DNA of 5,676 bases, taken from NCBI GenBank assembly GCA_027483745.1, contig JAIXTZ010000281.1, forward strand, positions 1-5,676, read 5' to 3'. This document shows, one piece after another, positions 1-5,553 of this stretch (positions are counted from its first letter, which is position 1; every line of letters begins with the position of its first letter). The DNA comes from Lysobacteraceae bacterium (GTDB taxonomy: Bacteria > Pseudomonadota > Gammaproteobacteria > Xanthomonadales > Xanthomonadaceae). A program made the position numbers and the translations under genes. The notes under the pieces were generated by a model. The model had not been told where the DNA came from, searched no databases, and saw only the letters and a program-made list of their open reading frames with translations.

Positions 1-308
1 AGCTTGTCGATCTCGTGCTTGTGCAGCAGCAGTTTGCGCGTGCGGCGGTCGTCGGCCACGACGTGCGTGCTGGCCTGGATCAAGGGCGTGATCTGCGAAC
101 CGAACAGGAACAGCTCGCCACCGCGGATGACCGCGTAGGCATCGCCGATGTTGGCGCGCCCGGCGCGGATCGACTTCAGCTCCCAGCCCTGCAGCGAAAG
201 CCCGGCCTCGTAGCGCTCGCCGAGCGCGTACTCGTGGCGCGCGCGCTTGTTCAGCGCGATGGTGCCGCCGCCGGATTCGGTATCCTTTTCTTTCTTCTTG
301 CCTGCCAT
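1..308 (-). CDS. smpB: SsrA-binding protein SmpB (partial, C-terminus beyond window)
   Basis: SmpB binds tmRNA (SsrA) and carries it into stalled ribosomes for trans-translation, releasing the ribosome and tagging the nascent chain. The ATG at 308-306 opens a reading frame of 102 complete codons that runs off the left edge; the family is about 155-165 residues, so roughly the last third is missing. Visible family blocks are a lysine-rich start (MAGKKKEKD), [20 protein letters not shown] at about residues 17-36, [19 protein letters not shown] at about 41-59, [10 protein letters not shown] at about 67-76 and [20 protein letters not shown] at about 80-99, all part of the conserved OB-fold that contacts the tmRNA tRNA-like domain. 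No good Shine-Dalgarno precedes the ATG. The gene is divergent from ratA across 48-49 bases, the usual smpB-ratA neighbourhood in Proteobacteria. The tmRNA gene is not in the window. The assignment is firm. Confidence 0.97.
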   Translation of the reverse strand, partial: MAGKKKEKDTESGGGTIALNKRARHEYALGERYEAGLSLQGWELKSIRAGRANIGDAYAVIRGGELFLFGSQITPLIQASTHVVADDRRTRKLLLHKHEIDK

Positions 309-314
309 ACCCGC

Positions 315-320
315 ATTGTC
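315..320 (-). promoter_or_regulatory. Possible -10 element for smpB
   Basis: Read on the minus strand the hexamer is GACAAT, which keeps the A at position 2 and AAT at positions 4-6 of the TATAAT consensus. It ends six bases before the smpB ATG, so transcription would begin at or next to the start codon. No convincing -35 hexamer lies 16-18 bases upstream, where the sequence is GC-rich. This is a weak candidate. Confidence 0.25.
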
Positions 321-357
321 GCACGGGCCCGCGCCGTCCGACCCCAGCGTCCCGCCG

Positions 358-798
358 ATGACCCGAATCCAACGCCACGCCCTCGTCATGCATTCCGCCA
401 GCCGGATGTTCCAACTCGTCAACGAGGTGGAGGACTACCCGCGCTGGTTCGGCTGGTGCGAGCAGGCGAGCGTGCTCGAGCGCGGCGAGGACACGATGGT
501 CGCGAGGCTCGACCTTAAGGTGGCTGGCTTGAGGACGAACTTCACCACGCGCAATCGCTGGGTGGAACCAACGCGGCTCGATCTGCAGCTCGTGGATGGG
601 CCATTCCGCAAGCTCGAGGGCCACTGGGTCTTCCACGCGCTCGACGAGGAGGCCTGCAAGGTGAGCTTGAACCTCGACTTCGACGTGGCCGGCGCGCTGG
701 TCGGCAACGCGCTGGCGCTGGGCTTTCAGGGGCTGGCCGATCGGCTGGTCGACGATTTCTGCCGCATCGCCAACACGGCGGATCGTGGGAAGGCCTGA
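358..798 (+). CDS. ratA: RatA / PasT family START-like (coenzyme Q-binding COQ10-type) protein
   Basis: A 146-residue protein of the RatA (PasT, YfjG) family, with the SRPBCC/START-like fold shared with mitochondrial Coq10. E. coli RatA has been described as inhibiting 70S ribosome association and, by homology to Coq10, as a ubiquinone-binding respiratory factor; which role matters here cannot be told from sequence. Family blocks seen are [22 protein letters not shown] (residues about 13-34), [19 protein letters not shown] (48-66), [13 protein letters not shown] (78-90), [11 protein letters not shown] (100-110) and a C-terminal helix [18 protein letters not shown] (121-138). The start at 358 is chosen because homologues begin M-x-x-I-x-R-x-A-L-V; the open frame extends back to an ATG at 247, but that part overlaps smpB antisense. 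No Shine-Dalgarno is evident before 358. rnfH follows three bases after the stop, so the two are probably co-transcribed. Confidence 0.93.
   Translation: MTRIQRHALVMHSASRMFQLVNEVEDYPRWFGWCEQASVLERGEDTMVARLDLKVAGLRTNFTTRNRWVEPTRLDLQLVDGPFRKLEGHWVFHALDEEACKVSLNLDFDVAGALVGNALALGFQGLADRLVDDFCRIANTADRGKA
788..793 (+). promoter_or_regulatory. Shine-Dalgarno for rnfH
   Basis: GGAAGG lies inside the last codons of ratA and ends eight bases before the rnfH ATG at 802. It supports that start and indicates translation of rnfH from the ratA transcript. Confidence 0.6.
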
Positions 799-801
799 CC
801 G

Positions 802-1098
802 ATGTCGGTCACCGGCGAGGGCGTCGAGGTGATCTACGCGGAAGCCGGTCGGGCGTGGCGCCTGCGGCTGCCGGCGACGGCTGGCCTGACGGCGGGCGAC
901 GTGCTGGCCGGCCTCAGGCAGCGGGTGCCGGACTGGCCCGAGGCGGCCTACGCGCCGGCGGCCATGGCGGTGTTAGGTCGGGACGTGGGCGGTGACGCAC
1001 TGCTACGCGACGGCGACCGGCTCGAACTGCTCCGCGCGCTGCCGACCGACCCGAAGCTGGCGCGCCGTGCCCGCGCCGGGGCGGGCCGGCCGGGCTGA
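802..1098 (+). CDS. rnfH: RnfH family (RatB / UPF0125) ubiquitin-like beta-grasp protein
   Basis: A small 98-residue protein of the RnfH/RatB (PasI) family, which has a ubiquitin-like beta-grasp fold. Its biochemical role is not settled: the name comes from an association with the Rnf electron-transport cluster in some bacteria, while in enterobacteria it sits beside ratA. Family features visible are the N-terminal strand VEVIYAEAGRAWRLRLPA (about 8-25), a region with a G-R-D-V-G segment (59-63) and the diagnostic C-terminal block LLRDGDRLELLRALPTDPK (67-85), followed by an arginine-rich tail (RRARAG). The ATG is three bases after the ratA TGA with a Shine-Dalgarno eight bases upstream. The gene is convergent with bamE, with only seven bases between their stop codons. 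The family call is firm; the function is poorly known. Confidence 0.92.
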   Translation: MSVTGEGVEVIYAEAGRAWRLRLPATAGLTAGDVLAGLRQRVPDWPEAAYAPAAMAVLGRDVGGDALLRDGDRLELLRALPTDPKLARRARAGAGRPG

Positions 1099-1114
1099 AA
1101 GCGGCTCAGCGGCC
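1088..1114. terminator. Weak possible bidirectional hairpin between rnfH and bamE
   Basis: An imperfect inverted repeat spans both stop codons: GGCC (1088-1091), a two-base bulge, GCTG (1094-1097), a nine-base loop, CAGC (1107-1110) and GGCC (1111-1114). There is no T-tract on either strand, so a classic intrinsic terminator is not supported. In such GC-rich DNA the pairing may be chance. Confidence 0.2.
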
Positions 1115-1501
1115 GCGGCGGTCCTTGTCCTTGTCGCGGGCGAGGTTCGGGCCGAAACGCTCGACTTGTTCCTTGGCCATCGCGCTGTCGGCTTCCGGGA
1201 AGTACTCGCCTTCCCACTTCGTCACGCTGTCGCCTTCGAAGTGCACGGTGAAGATCTTGACGACGGCATCACCATGGCCGCGCTGTTCGGACGAGACGTA
1301 GTCCCAGCGGTTCTGGCGGAACGGGTCGGCGACCGAGGGCGAGCCCAGAAGGGCGAAGACCTGGCGCTTGCTCATGCCCGTCGCCAGCTGCTCCACGTTC
1401 TTCTGCTCCAGAAGGTTGCCCTGGAAGATCGGCTGGCGGTACAGGCAGCCCGACAGCAGGAGGGGGGCAGCGACGGCCAGGGCGATGAGGATGCGGCGCA
1501 T
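1106..1501 (-). CDS. bamE: Outer membrane protein assembly factor BamE (SmpA/OmlA lipoprotein)
   Basis: BamE is a small lipoprotein of the BAM complex that inserts beta-barrel proteins into the outer membrane from the periplasmic side. The 131-residue product has a typical lipoprotein signal: basic MRR, a hydrophobic core, and the lipobox LSGC with the lipidated cysteine at residue 19. The mature part carries the SmpA/OmlA core: Y21 and QGN (27-29), VEQLATGMSKRQVFALLGSP (36-55), ADPFRQNRWDYV (58-69), and an aromatic EGEYFPE segment (97-103). It ends in a very charged tail (ARDKDKDRRGR), a lineage-style extension. The frame is open to 1693, but the lipoprotein signal fixes the start at 1501. 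The ATG lacks a strong Shine-Dalgarno. The gene is convergent with rnfH and divergent from fur. In Xanthomonas the gene is known as omlA beside fur. Confidence 0.96.
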   Translation of the reverse strand: MRRILIALAVAAPLLLSGCLYRQPIFQGNLLEQKNVEQLATGMSKRQVFALLGSPSVADPFRQNRWDYVSSEQRGHGDAVVKIFTVHFEGDSVTKWEGEYFPEADSAMAKEQVERFGPNLARDKDKDRRGR

Positions 1502-1529
1502 GGGGACTCGGCGGGTCGGAAACCCCGCG

Positions 1530-1535
1530 ATGATA
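1530..1535 (-). promoter_or_regulatory. Candidate -10 element of the bamE promoter
   Basis: On the minus strand the hexamer is TATCAT, five of six matches to TATAAT, placed 28 bases upstream of the bamE ATG. This would give a leader of about 20-25 bases. No clear -35 hexamer is present at 16-18 bases. It overlaps the candidate fur -10 element on the other strand, in one of the few AT-leaning patches of the gap. Confidence 0.4.
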
Positions 1536-1539
1536 CACT
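1534..1539 (+). promoter_or_regulatory. Candidate -10 element of the fur promoter
   Basis: TACACT matches TATAAT at four of six positions, including the important A2 and T6, and lies about 52 bases before the fur start. No good -35 element is visible. The two hexamers on opposite strands share bases 1534-1535, so the bamE and fur promoters would be mutually exclusive if both are real. Confidence 0.3.
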
Positions 1540-1577
1540 CCGTTCCGTCATGCGCCGCAGCCCCGGTGGCGCTGTTC

Positions 1578-1591
1578 AGGAGCCCGCGAGG
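1578..1591 (+). promoter_or_regulatory. Ribosome binding sites deciding the fur start
   Basis: AGGAG at 1578-1582 is nine bases before the ATG at 1592, and GAGG at 1588-1591 is six bases before the in-frame ATG at 1598. Both starts are therefore served. The difference is two residues (Met-Pro). Confidence 0.5.
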
Positions 1592-2005
1592 ATGCCGATG
1601 GAATCCAAAGACCTGCGAAAAGTCGGCCTCAAGGTCACGATTCCCCGCATGCGCATTCTCGACATCCTCGAGAAGCAGCCGTCGGCGAAGCACATGACCG
1701 CCGAGGACATCTATCGCGTGCTGCTCGACAAGGGCGACGATATCGGCCTCGCCACGGTCTACCGCGTGCTAACCCAGTTCGAGGCCGCCGGCCTCGTGCT
1801 GAAGCACAACTTCGAGGGCGGCCAGGCCGTCTACGAGCTCAACCAGGGCGAGCACCACGACCACATGGTCGACCTCGATACGGGCAAGGTGATCGAGTTC
1901 CACAGCGACGAGATCGAGGCCCTGCAGCACGCCATCGCCGCCAAGCATGGCTACGAGATCGAGGAACACGCTCTCGTGCTGTACGTGCGCAAGAAGCGCA
2001 AGTAG
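1592..2005 (+). CDS. fur: Ferric uptake regulator Fur (cysteine-free)
   Basis: Fur is a cytoplasmic homodimeric repressor that binds Fe(II) and shuts off iron-uptake genes. The product is 137 residues from 1592 (135 from 1598, which aligns better with the N-terminus I recall for Xanthomonas). The DNA-binding winged helix is at about 10-85: LRKVGLKVTIPRMRIL, MTAEDIYR and IGLATVYRVLTQFEAAGLV with NFEGGQAVYEL. The dimerisation/metal domain follows. Metal ligands corresponding to E. coli H33/E81/H88/H90 are H34/E82/H89/H91, and those corresponding to H87/D89/E108/H125 are H88/D90/E109/H126, so both of those sites are intact. E. coli C93 and C96 are replaced by D94 and T97, the C-terminal cysteine pair is absent, and no cysteine occurs anywhere. 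The tail is basic (VRKKRK). It is divergent from bamE and convergent with recN. No clear Fur box was seen upstream. Confidence 0.97.
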   Translation: MPMESKDLRKVGLKVTIPRMRILDILEKQPSAKHMTAEDIYRVLLDKGDDIGLATVYRVLTQFEAAGLVLKHNFEGGQAVYELNQGEHHDHMVDLDTGKVIEFHSDEIEALQHAIAAKHGYEIEEHALVLYVRKKRK

Positions 2006-2016
2006 GTCGCGCGTCC

Positions 2017-2031
2017 GGCCTCTGTCAGGCC
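2017..2031. terminator. Weak possible hairpin between fur and recN
   Basis: In the 52-base convergent gap, GGCCT (2017-2021) and AGGCC (2027-2031) can pair around a five-base loop. A separate perfect ten-base palindrome, CGGAGCTCCG, lies at 2038-2047. Neither is followed by a T-run on either strand, so a Rho-independent terminator is not well supported. Confidence 0.25.
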
Positions 2032-2057
2032 TCCCGACGGAGCTCCGCGCCGAGCGC

Positions 2058-3725
2058 CTAGCCCTTCCTCGCTTTTTCCAGCATCTGTTTGGCGCTGGTG
2101 CGAACGGCAGCCGTGATGTCGACGCCGCCCAGCATCCGGGCGATCTCCTCCACCCGTGCAGGTTCTTCCAGCTTCTCCGGCTGGCTGAAGGTCTCCTCGC
2201 CACTCACCGACTTCGCGACGCGATAGTGCGCGTGGCCCTGCGCGGCGACCTGTGGCAGATGGGTGACGCAAAGCACCTGCCGGCCGCTGCCGAGCTGGCG
2301 CAGCTTCTGGCCGACGATCTCGGCGACGGCGCCGCCGATGCCGGTGTCCACCTCGTCGAAAACCATCGTGGGCGTGTCGTCGAGGCCGAGCGTCGCGACC
2401 TCGATGGCCAGCGCGATGCGCGCCAGTTCGCCGCCCGAGGCGACTTTCCGCAGCGGACGAAGGGACTGGCCGGGGTTGGCACTGACGAGCAATTCGATGC
2501 GCTCCGCCCCCGAGGCGTTCGGGCGCGGCTCCGCCTGCGTTTCGAAGGCGACCTCGAAAACCCCGCCGCCCATGCCGAGCTCCTGCATCAGGCCCGTGAT
2601 CGCCGAACCGAGGGCGTTGGCCTGCGCGCGGCGAGCGGCCGTGAGCGTCGCGGCCGCCTCGTGCCATCGCGCGGCGGCGGCCTCGCGTTCGGCCTGCAGG
2701 CGGCTTACGCGCCCCTCCGAGCCGCGCAGGGCATCCAGCTCCGCGCGGAGGGCGTCGCGCCGGGCTTCGAGGTCGTGCAGCGCCACGCGGTGCTTGCGTG
2801 CGAGGTCGTGCAGGCGGGACAGCTGCTGGTCCCCGCGCTGCAGGGCTTCCGGGTCGAGGTCCAGCCCGTCGCGGGCGGCCTCGAGCAAACCGGCGGCTTC
2901 CTGAAGTTGCAGCCGCGCGGATTCCGCCAAGGCCGCGGCCTCGGCGATGCGCGGCTCGTCTGCCACCCATTTCGACAGCGCGGCGAGCGCTTGCCCGACA
3001 CCGGCCGCGGCGCCGTCGTCATCGCCGATCAGCAGGCCGGCGCGGTCGCAGGCCTGCACCAAGGCGCCTGCGTTTGCGGCACGGCGGTGCTGGGCGAGCA
3101 GGGCGTCGATGGCGGCCGGCCCCAAGGCTTCGCGGTCGAGTTCCTCAAGCTGGTGATCGAGGTAGTCGATGCGATCGCCAACGTCGCCGCGCTCCTGCAA
3201 CTGGGCGAGCTCGCGGTCGGCGGCCTGCCACTCGGCGGCGGCCTTCTGGACGGGGGCGAGCAGGGGCTGGAGGCGCCCGAACGCATCGAGGAGGCCCAAC
3301 TGTCGGCCGCGATCCAGCAGGGCTTGGTGTTCGTGCTGGCCATGGATTTCGACCAGCCGGGCCCCCAGTGCGGCCAGCTGGCTGATGCTGACCGTGCGTC
3401 CGTTGATCCAGGCCTTGGAGCCGCCGTCGGCCTTCACGACGCGGCGGAGCTGGCAGGCGCCCTCGTCGTCCAGTTCGTTTTCCGCCAGCCAGACCGCGGC
3501 GTCGGGGGCGTCGTCCAGCGTGAATTCGGCGGACAGCTCTGCGCGCGCCGCCCCGGTACGCACCATACCGGCGTCGGCCCGTGCGCCCGACAGCCACAGC
3601 AGGGCGTCGACCAAAAGGGATTTGCCGGCGCCGGTTTCGCCGGAGATCACGGTCATCCCGGGGCCGAAGTGCAGCTCGGCGGCGCGGACGACGGCGAAAT
3701 CACGGAGGGAGAGCAGCTTGAGCAT
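2058..3725 (-). CDS. recN: DNA repair protein RecN (SMC-like ATPase)
   Basis: RecN is a cytoplasmic SMC-family ATPase recruited early to DNA double-strand breaks, acting with RecA in recombinational repair. The 555-residue product matches the family length (about 550-560). In order it shows: the N-terminal strand MLKLLSLRDFAVVRAAEL; Walker A GETGAGKS at 29-36; the RecN block HGQHEHQALLD at 128-138; a coiled-coil middle (about 150-380) rich in A, E, Q, L and R and including LARKHRV at about 309-315; the ABC signature ASGGELARIALAI at 429-441; Walker B TMVFDEVD at 453-460 followed by TGIGGAVAE; and the H-loop VTHLPQVAAQGHAHYRV from 487, with H489. All catalytic motifs are intact. The frame is open back to 3791, but family alignment starts at 3725. 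Neither start has a good Shine-Dalgarno. No SOS-type LexA palindrome was recognised in the gap to hrcA. Confidence 0.97.
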   Translation of the reverse strand: MLKLLSLRDFAVVRAAELHFGPGMTVISGETGAGKSLLVDALLWLSGARADAGMVRTGAARAELSAEFTLDDAPDAAVWLAENELDDEGACQLRRVVKADGGSKAWINGRTVSISQLAALGARLVEIHGQHEHQALLDRGRQLGLLDAFGRLQPLLAPVQKAAAEWQAADRELAQLQERGDVGDRIDYLDHQLEELDREALGPAAIDALLAQHRRAANAGALVQACDRAGLLIGDDDGAAAGVGQALAALSKWVADEPRIAEAAALAESARLQLQEAAGLLEAARDGLDLDPEALQRGDQQLSRLHDLARKHRVALHDLEARRDALRAELDALRGSEGRVSRLQAEREAAAARWHEAAATLTAARRAQANALGSAITGLMQELGMGGGVFEVAFETQAEPRPNASGAERIELLVSANPGQSLRPLRKVASGGELARIALAIEVATLGLDDTPTMVFDEVDTGIGGAVAEIVGQKLRQLGSGRQVLCVTHLPQVAAQGHAHYRVAKSVSGEETFSQPEKLEEPARVEEIARMLGGVDITAAVRTSAKQMLEKARKG

Positions 3726-3812
3726 GGCGTCACGACGGAGAAAGGGGCGGGCAGGGGGAGGCTCCGAGCCGGCGAGGGCGAACGCTAGCATCCGGCCATG
3801 GCAGCGCCAACG

Positions 3813-3842
3813 CTTGCCATCGGGGATTCACGGACTTATCTA
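3813..3842 (+). promoter_or_regulatory. Candidate hrcA promoter abutting the start codon
   Basis: TTGCCA (3814-3819, five of six to TTGACA), a 17-base spacer and TATCTA (3837-3842, three of six to TATAAT) form a sigma-70-like candidate. The same bases can be read as a degenerate sigma-32 promoter: CTTGCCA (3813-3819), 14 bases, ACTTATCT (3834-3841). Either reading places the transcription start at about 3848-3850, on the ATG. No Shine-Dalgarno precedes the ATG, consistent with a leaderless message. Confidence 0.45.
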
Positions 3843-3848
3843 TGCGAC

Positions 3849-4898
3849 ATGTCGCCGTCCTCGCATCGCCTCGACCCCCGTGCCCGCCAGCTCCTGCGTT
3901 CGCTGGTGCACCAGTACATCGCCCATGGCGAGCCGGTGGGGTCGCGCACCCTGGCAAAACAGTCGGGCCTCGACGTCAGCGCGGCCACCATCCGCAACAT
4001 CATGGCCGACCTCGAAGAGCTGGGGCTGGTGGCCGCGCCGCACACCAGCGCGGGCCGCATCCCGACCTCCCACGGCTACCGGGTGTTCGTCGACAGCCTG
4101 ATCGAGCTGCCCCAGCCGGATGAGGGGCTGGTGCGCCAGTTGGCGCAGCAGCTGCCGCAGGGGCAGGGCACGCAAGGCCTGCTGGCCGGGGCCACCGAGC
4201 TGCTGTCCTCGATGAGCCATTCGGTCGGCGTGATCACCGTGCCGCAGCGCGCGGCCTTCGCTTTCCGCCATATCGAGTTCGTGCCGATCGACGCCCAGCG
4301 GGTGCTGGTGGTGATCGTCTTCATGGACCACGAGGTGCAGAACCGCATCATCCAGACCCGCCGGCCCTACACCCCGGACGAGCTGGAGCAGACCTCGAAC
4401 TACCTCAACCGGCACTACGCCGGCCGGGGCTGGGCCGACATCCGCGCCGCCCTGCTTCGCGAGCTGCAGGACGCCAAGTCCGAGCTGGAGCGCACCCTCG
4501 CCGCGGCGGTGGAGCTCTCCGAACAGGTGCTGCCCGAGGGCGGCGATGACGTGCTGGTCGCCGGGCAGACCCGCCTGATGGGCAGCCCCGACCTGGCCGA
4601 CGTCGAGCGCCTGCGGGGCCTCTTCGATGCCTTCGCCCAGAAGCGCGAGATCCTCGGCCTGCTGGAGCGCTGCGCCCGGGCGCAGGGCGTGCGCATCTTC
4701 ATCGGCGAGGAAACCGGCTTGGCGCCCTTCGGCGGCTGCACCGTCGTGACAGCCCCCTACGCCGTGAACGGCCGGGTCTTGGGCGTGCTGGGGGTCATCG
4801 GCCCGACGCGGATGGCCTACGAGCAGGTGATTCCGATGGTCCAGGCCACGGCCCAGCTGGTCGGACAGGCCTTGAAACCGTCCACCGCGGCCCCATAA
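3849..4898 (+). CDS. hrcA: Heat-inducible transcription repressor HrcA
   Basis: HrcA represses chaperone genes by binding CIRCE operators, and its activity depends on GroEL in studied bacteria. The 349-residue product (family about 335-350) has an N-terminal winged helix: [17 protein letters not shown] (8-24), the [34 protein letters not shown] stretch (27-60) and the wing [22 protein letters not shown] (63-84). A GAF-like dimerisation core follows, with GVITVP (127-132), HIEFVPID (141-148), a helical inserted region (about 175-240), GQTRLMG (249-255), IGEETG (285-290) and the C-terminal block [24 protein letters not shown] (308-331). The start at 3849 fits the family; an earlier in-frame ATG at 3798 would add 17 unrelated residues and would lie upstream of the candidate promoter. 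It heads the hrcA-grpE-dnaK cluster, divergent from recN. No CIRCE was seen in the window, so autoregulation is not supported. Confidence 0.97.
   Translation: MSPSSHRLDPRARQLLRSLVHQYIAHGEPVGSRTLAKQSGLDVSAATIRNIMADLEELGLVAAPHTSAGRIPTSHGYRVFVDSLIELPQPDEGLVRQLAQQLPQGQGTQGLLAGATELLSSMSHSVGVITVPQRAAFAFRHIEFVPIDAQRVLVVIVFMDHEVQNRIIQTRRPYTPDELEQTSNYLNRHYAGRGWADIRAALLRELQDAKSELERTLAAAVELSEQVLPEGGDDVLVAGQTRLMGSPDLADVERLRGLFDAFAQKREILGLLERCARAQGVRIFIGEETGLAPFGGCTVVTAPYAVNGRVLGVLGVIGPTRMAYEQVIPMVQATAQLVGQALKPSTAAP
4871..4898 (+). promoter_or_regulatory. Near-consensus sigma-32 heat-shock promoter inside the hrcA 3' end, driving grpE
   Basis: CTTGAAA (4871-4877) matches the RpoH -35 consensus in all seven positions. 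After 13 bases comes CCCCATAA (4891-4898), matching CCCCATNT except the last base. The -10 element contains the proline codon and TAA stop of hrcA. The predicted transcription start near 4905 gives grpE a leader of about 43 bases. Similarity to the E. coli consensus in both boxes with an allowed spacer makes this the clearest promoter in the window. Confidence 0.75.
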
Positions 4899-4920
4899 AC
4901 GTCTCGATCGTCACCGAACT

Positions 4921-4935
4921 GCCGCCATCGGCGGC
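4921..4935 (+). other. Perfect GC hairpin in the grpE leader
   Basis: GCCGCC (4921-4926) and GGCGGC (4930-4935) pair perfectly around the loop ATC, ending 12 bases before the grpE ATG at 4948. It is not followed by a T-run, so it is not an intrinsic terminator. It lies in the ribosome-landing zone, where no strong Shine-Dalgarno exists, and could affect grpE translation or RNA stability. This is inference only. Confidence 0.4.
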
Positions 4936-4947
4936 CTTGGAAAACCC

Positions 4948-5484
4948 ATGAACCACGAGCACGAGCCGGCCGATCCGGCCGAGGCCCCGGAAGGCGCTGC
5001 GCCGGGCGAACACCTCTCCACCGAGTCCCCGCTGGAGATCGAGAACGCCGAGCTGCGCGTGGCGCTGGCGGAGCTGCGTGATCAGACGCTGCGCGAGCGC
5101 GCCGAACTGGAGAACCAGCGCCGTCGCATGGCGCGCGAGGTGGAAAGTGCCCGCAAGTTCGCCAACGAGCGCCTGCTGGGCGAGCTGCTGCCGGTCTTCG
5201 ACAGCCTGCACGCCGGCCTCAAGGCCGCCGGCGCGGAAGCGCATCCGCTGAAGGAAGGCCTCGAACTGACGTTGCGCCAGTTGCTCAAGACGGCCAAGGA
5301 CAACGGACTGGTCGAGCTCGACCCCCGGGGCGAGGTCTTCAATCCGGAATTCCACCAGGCCGTGACGCAGCTGCCGAGCCCGGATGCCGCGCCCGGCACG
5401 GTGCTCGACGTGTTCCAGAAGGGCTATGTGCTGAACGAGCGCCTGTTGCGCCCGGCCCTCGTGGTCGTTGTTGCCGACGCCTGA
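4948..5484 (+). CDS. grpE: Nucleotide exchange factor GrpE
   Basis: GrpE is the cytoplasmic, homodimeric co-chaperone that releases ADP from DnaK, resetting the DnaK-DnaJ cycle. The 178-residue product has an acidic, proline- and alanine-rich disordered N-terminus (about 1-29), a long dimer helix (about 30-80: [35 protein letters not shown]), a four-helix region with [21 protein letters not shown] (71-91), and the C-terminal beta domain containing FNPEFHQAV (131-139) and the family signature [20 protein letters not shown] (155-174). Length and motifs are complete. It begins 49 bases after hrcA with no strong Shine-Dalgarno (TTGGA is the best match). A sigma-32 promoter candidate at 4871-4898 can transcribe it independently of hrcA. 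dnaK follows after a 136-base gap that holds another promoter. Confidence 0.97.
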   Translation: MNHEHEPADPAEAPEGAAPGEHLSTESPLEIENAELRVALAELRDQTLRERAELENQRRRMAREVESARKFANERLLGELLPVFDSLHAGLKAAGAEAHPLKEGLELTLRQLLKTAKDNGLVELDPRGEVFNPEFHQAVTQLPSPDAAPGTVLDVFQKGYVLNERLLRPALVVVVADA

Positions 5485-5516
5485 CGGCTTGTTGAACAGG
5501 ACGCGCCACGGGCCCA

Positions 5517-5553
5517 CGTCCCGCGTGACGACGGCTTGAATCATCGTCCCGCG
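5517..5553 (+). repeat. Nine-base direct repeat in the grpE-dnaK gap
   Basis: CGTCCCGCG occurs at 5517-5525 and again at 5545-5553, offset by 28 bases. The second copy lies in the spacer of the candidate dnaK promoter. It could be a regulator half-site pair or chance in GC-rich DNA. Confidence 0.35.

Noticed and set aside
247..357. N-terminal extension of ratA to the ATG at 247
   Set aside because: The added 37 residues overlap smpB antisense and are not part of the family, which begins at the ATG at 358.
1109..1116. GCGGCCGC palindrome at the bamE 3' end
   Set aside because: It is a common GC-rich palindrome (a NotI site) inside or next to coding sequence with no sign of function.
1502..1591. 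Fur box (autoregulation) upstream of fur
   Set aside because: No acceptable match to the 19-base GATAATGATAATCATTATC consensus; only a short GATGATA patch is present.
1502..1693. N-terminal extension of bamE to the ATG at 1693
   Set aside because: It would bury the lipoprotein signal sequence 64 residues inside the protein and overlap fur; the lipobox demands the start at 1501.
1951..2970. A 339-residue open frame on the minus strand
   Set aside because: It is a shifted frame of recN, very rich in Arg, Gly, Ala and Pro, as expected for an out-of-frame reading of GC-rich DNA.
1947..3788. A 613-residue open frame on the plus strand covering all of recN
   Set aside because: It is antisense to recN, whose product has every family motif at full length. 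The long antisense frame is a by-product of GC-rich codon use, and its translation matches no family I recognise.
3726..3791. Extended recN start at 3791
   Set aside because: RecN proteins begin at the M-L-x-x-L motif corresponding to 3725; the extra 22 residues are proline-rich and unsupported.
3798..3848. Earlier hrcA start at 3798
   Set aside because: It has no Shine-Dalgarno, adds 17 residues not in the family, and contains the best promoter candidate.
4899..4947. Intrinsic terminator between hrcA and grpE
   Set aside because: The GC hairpin at 4921-4935 is followed by CTTGGAAAA, not a T-run, and grpE follows in the same direction.
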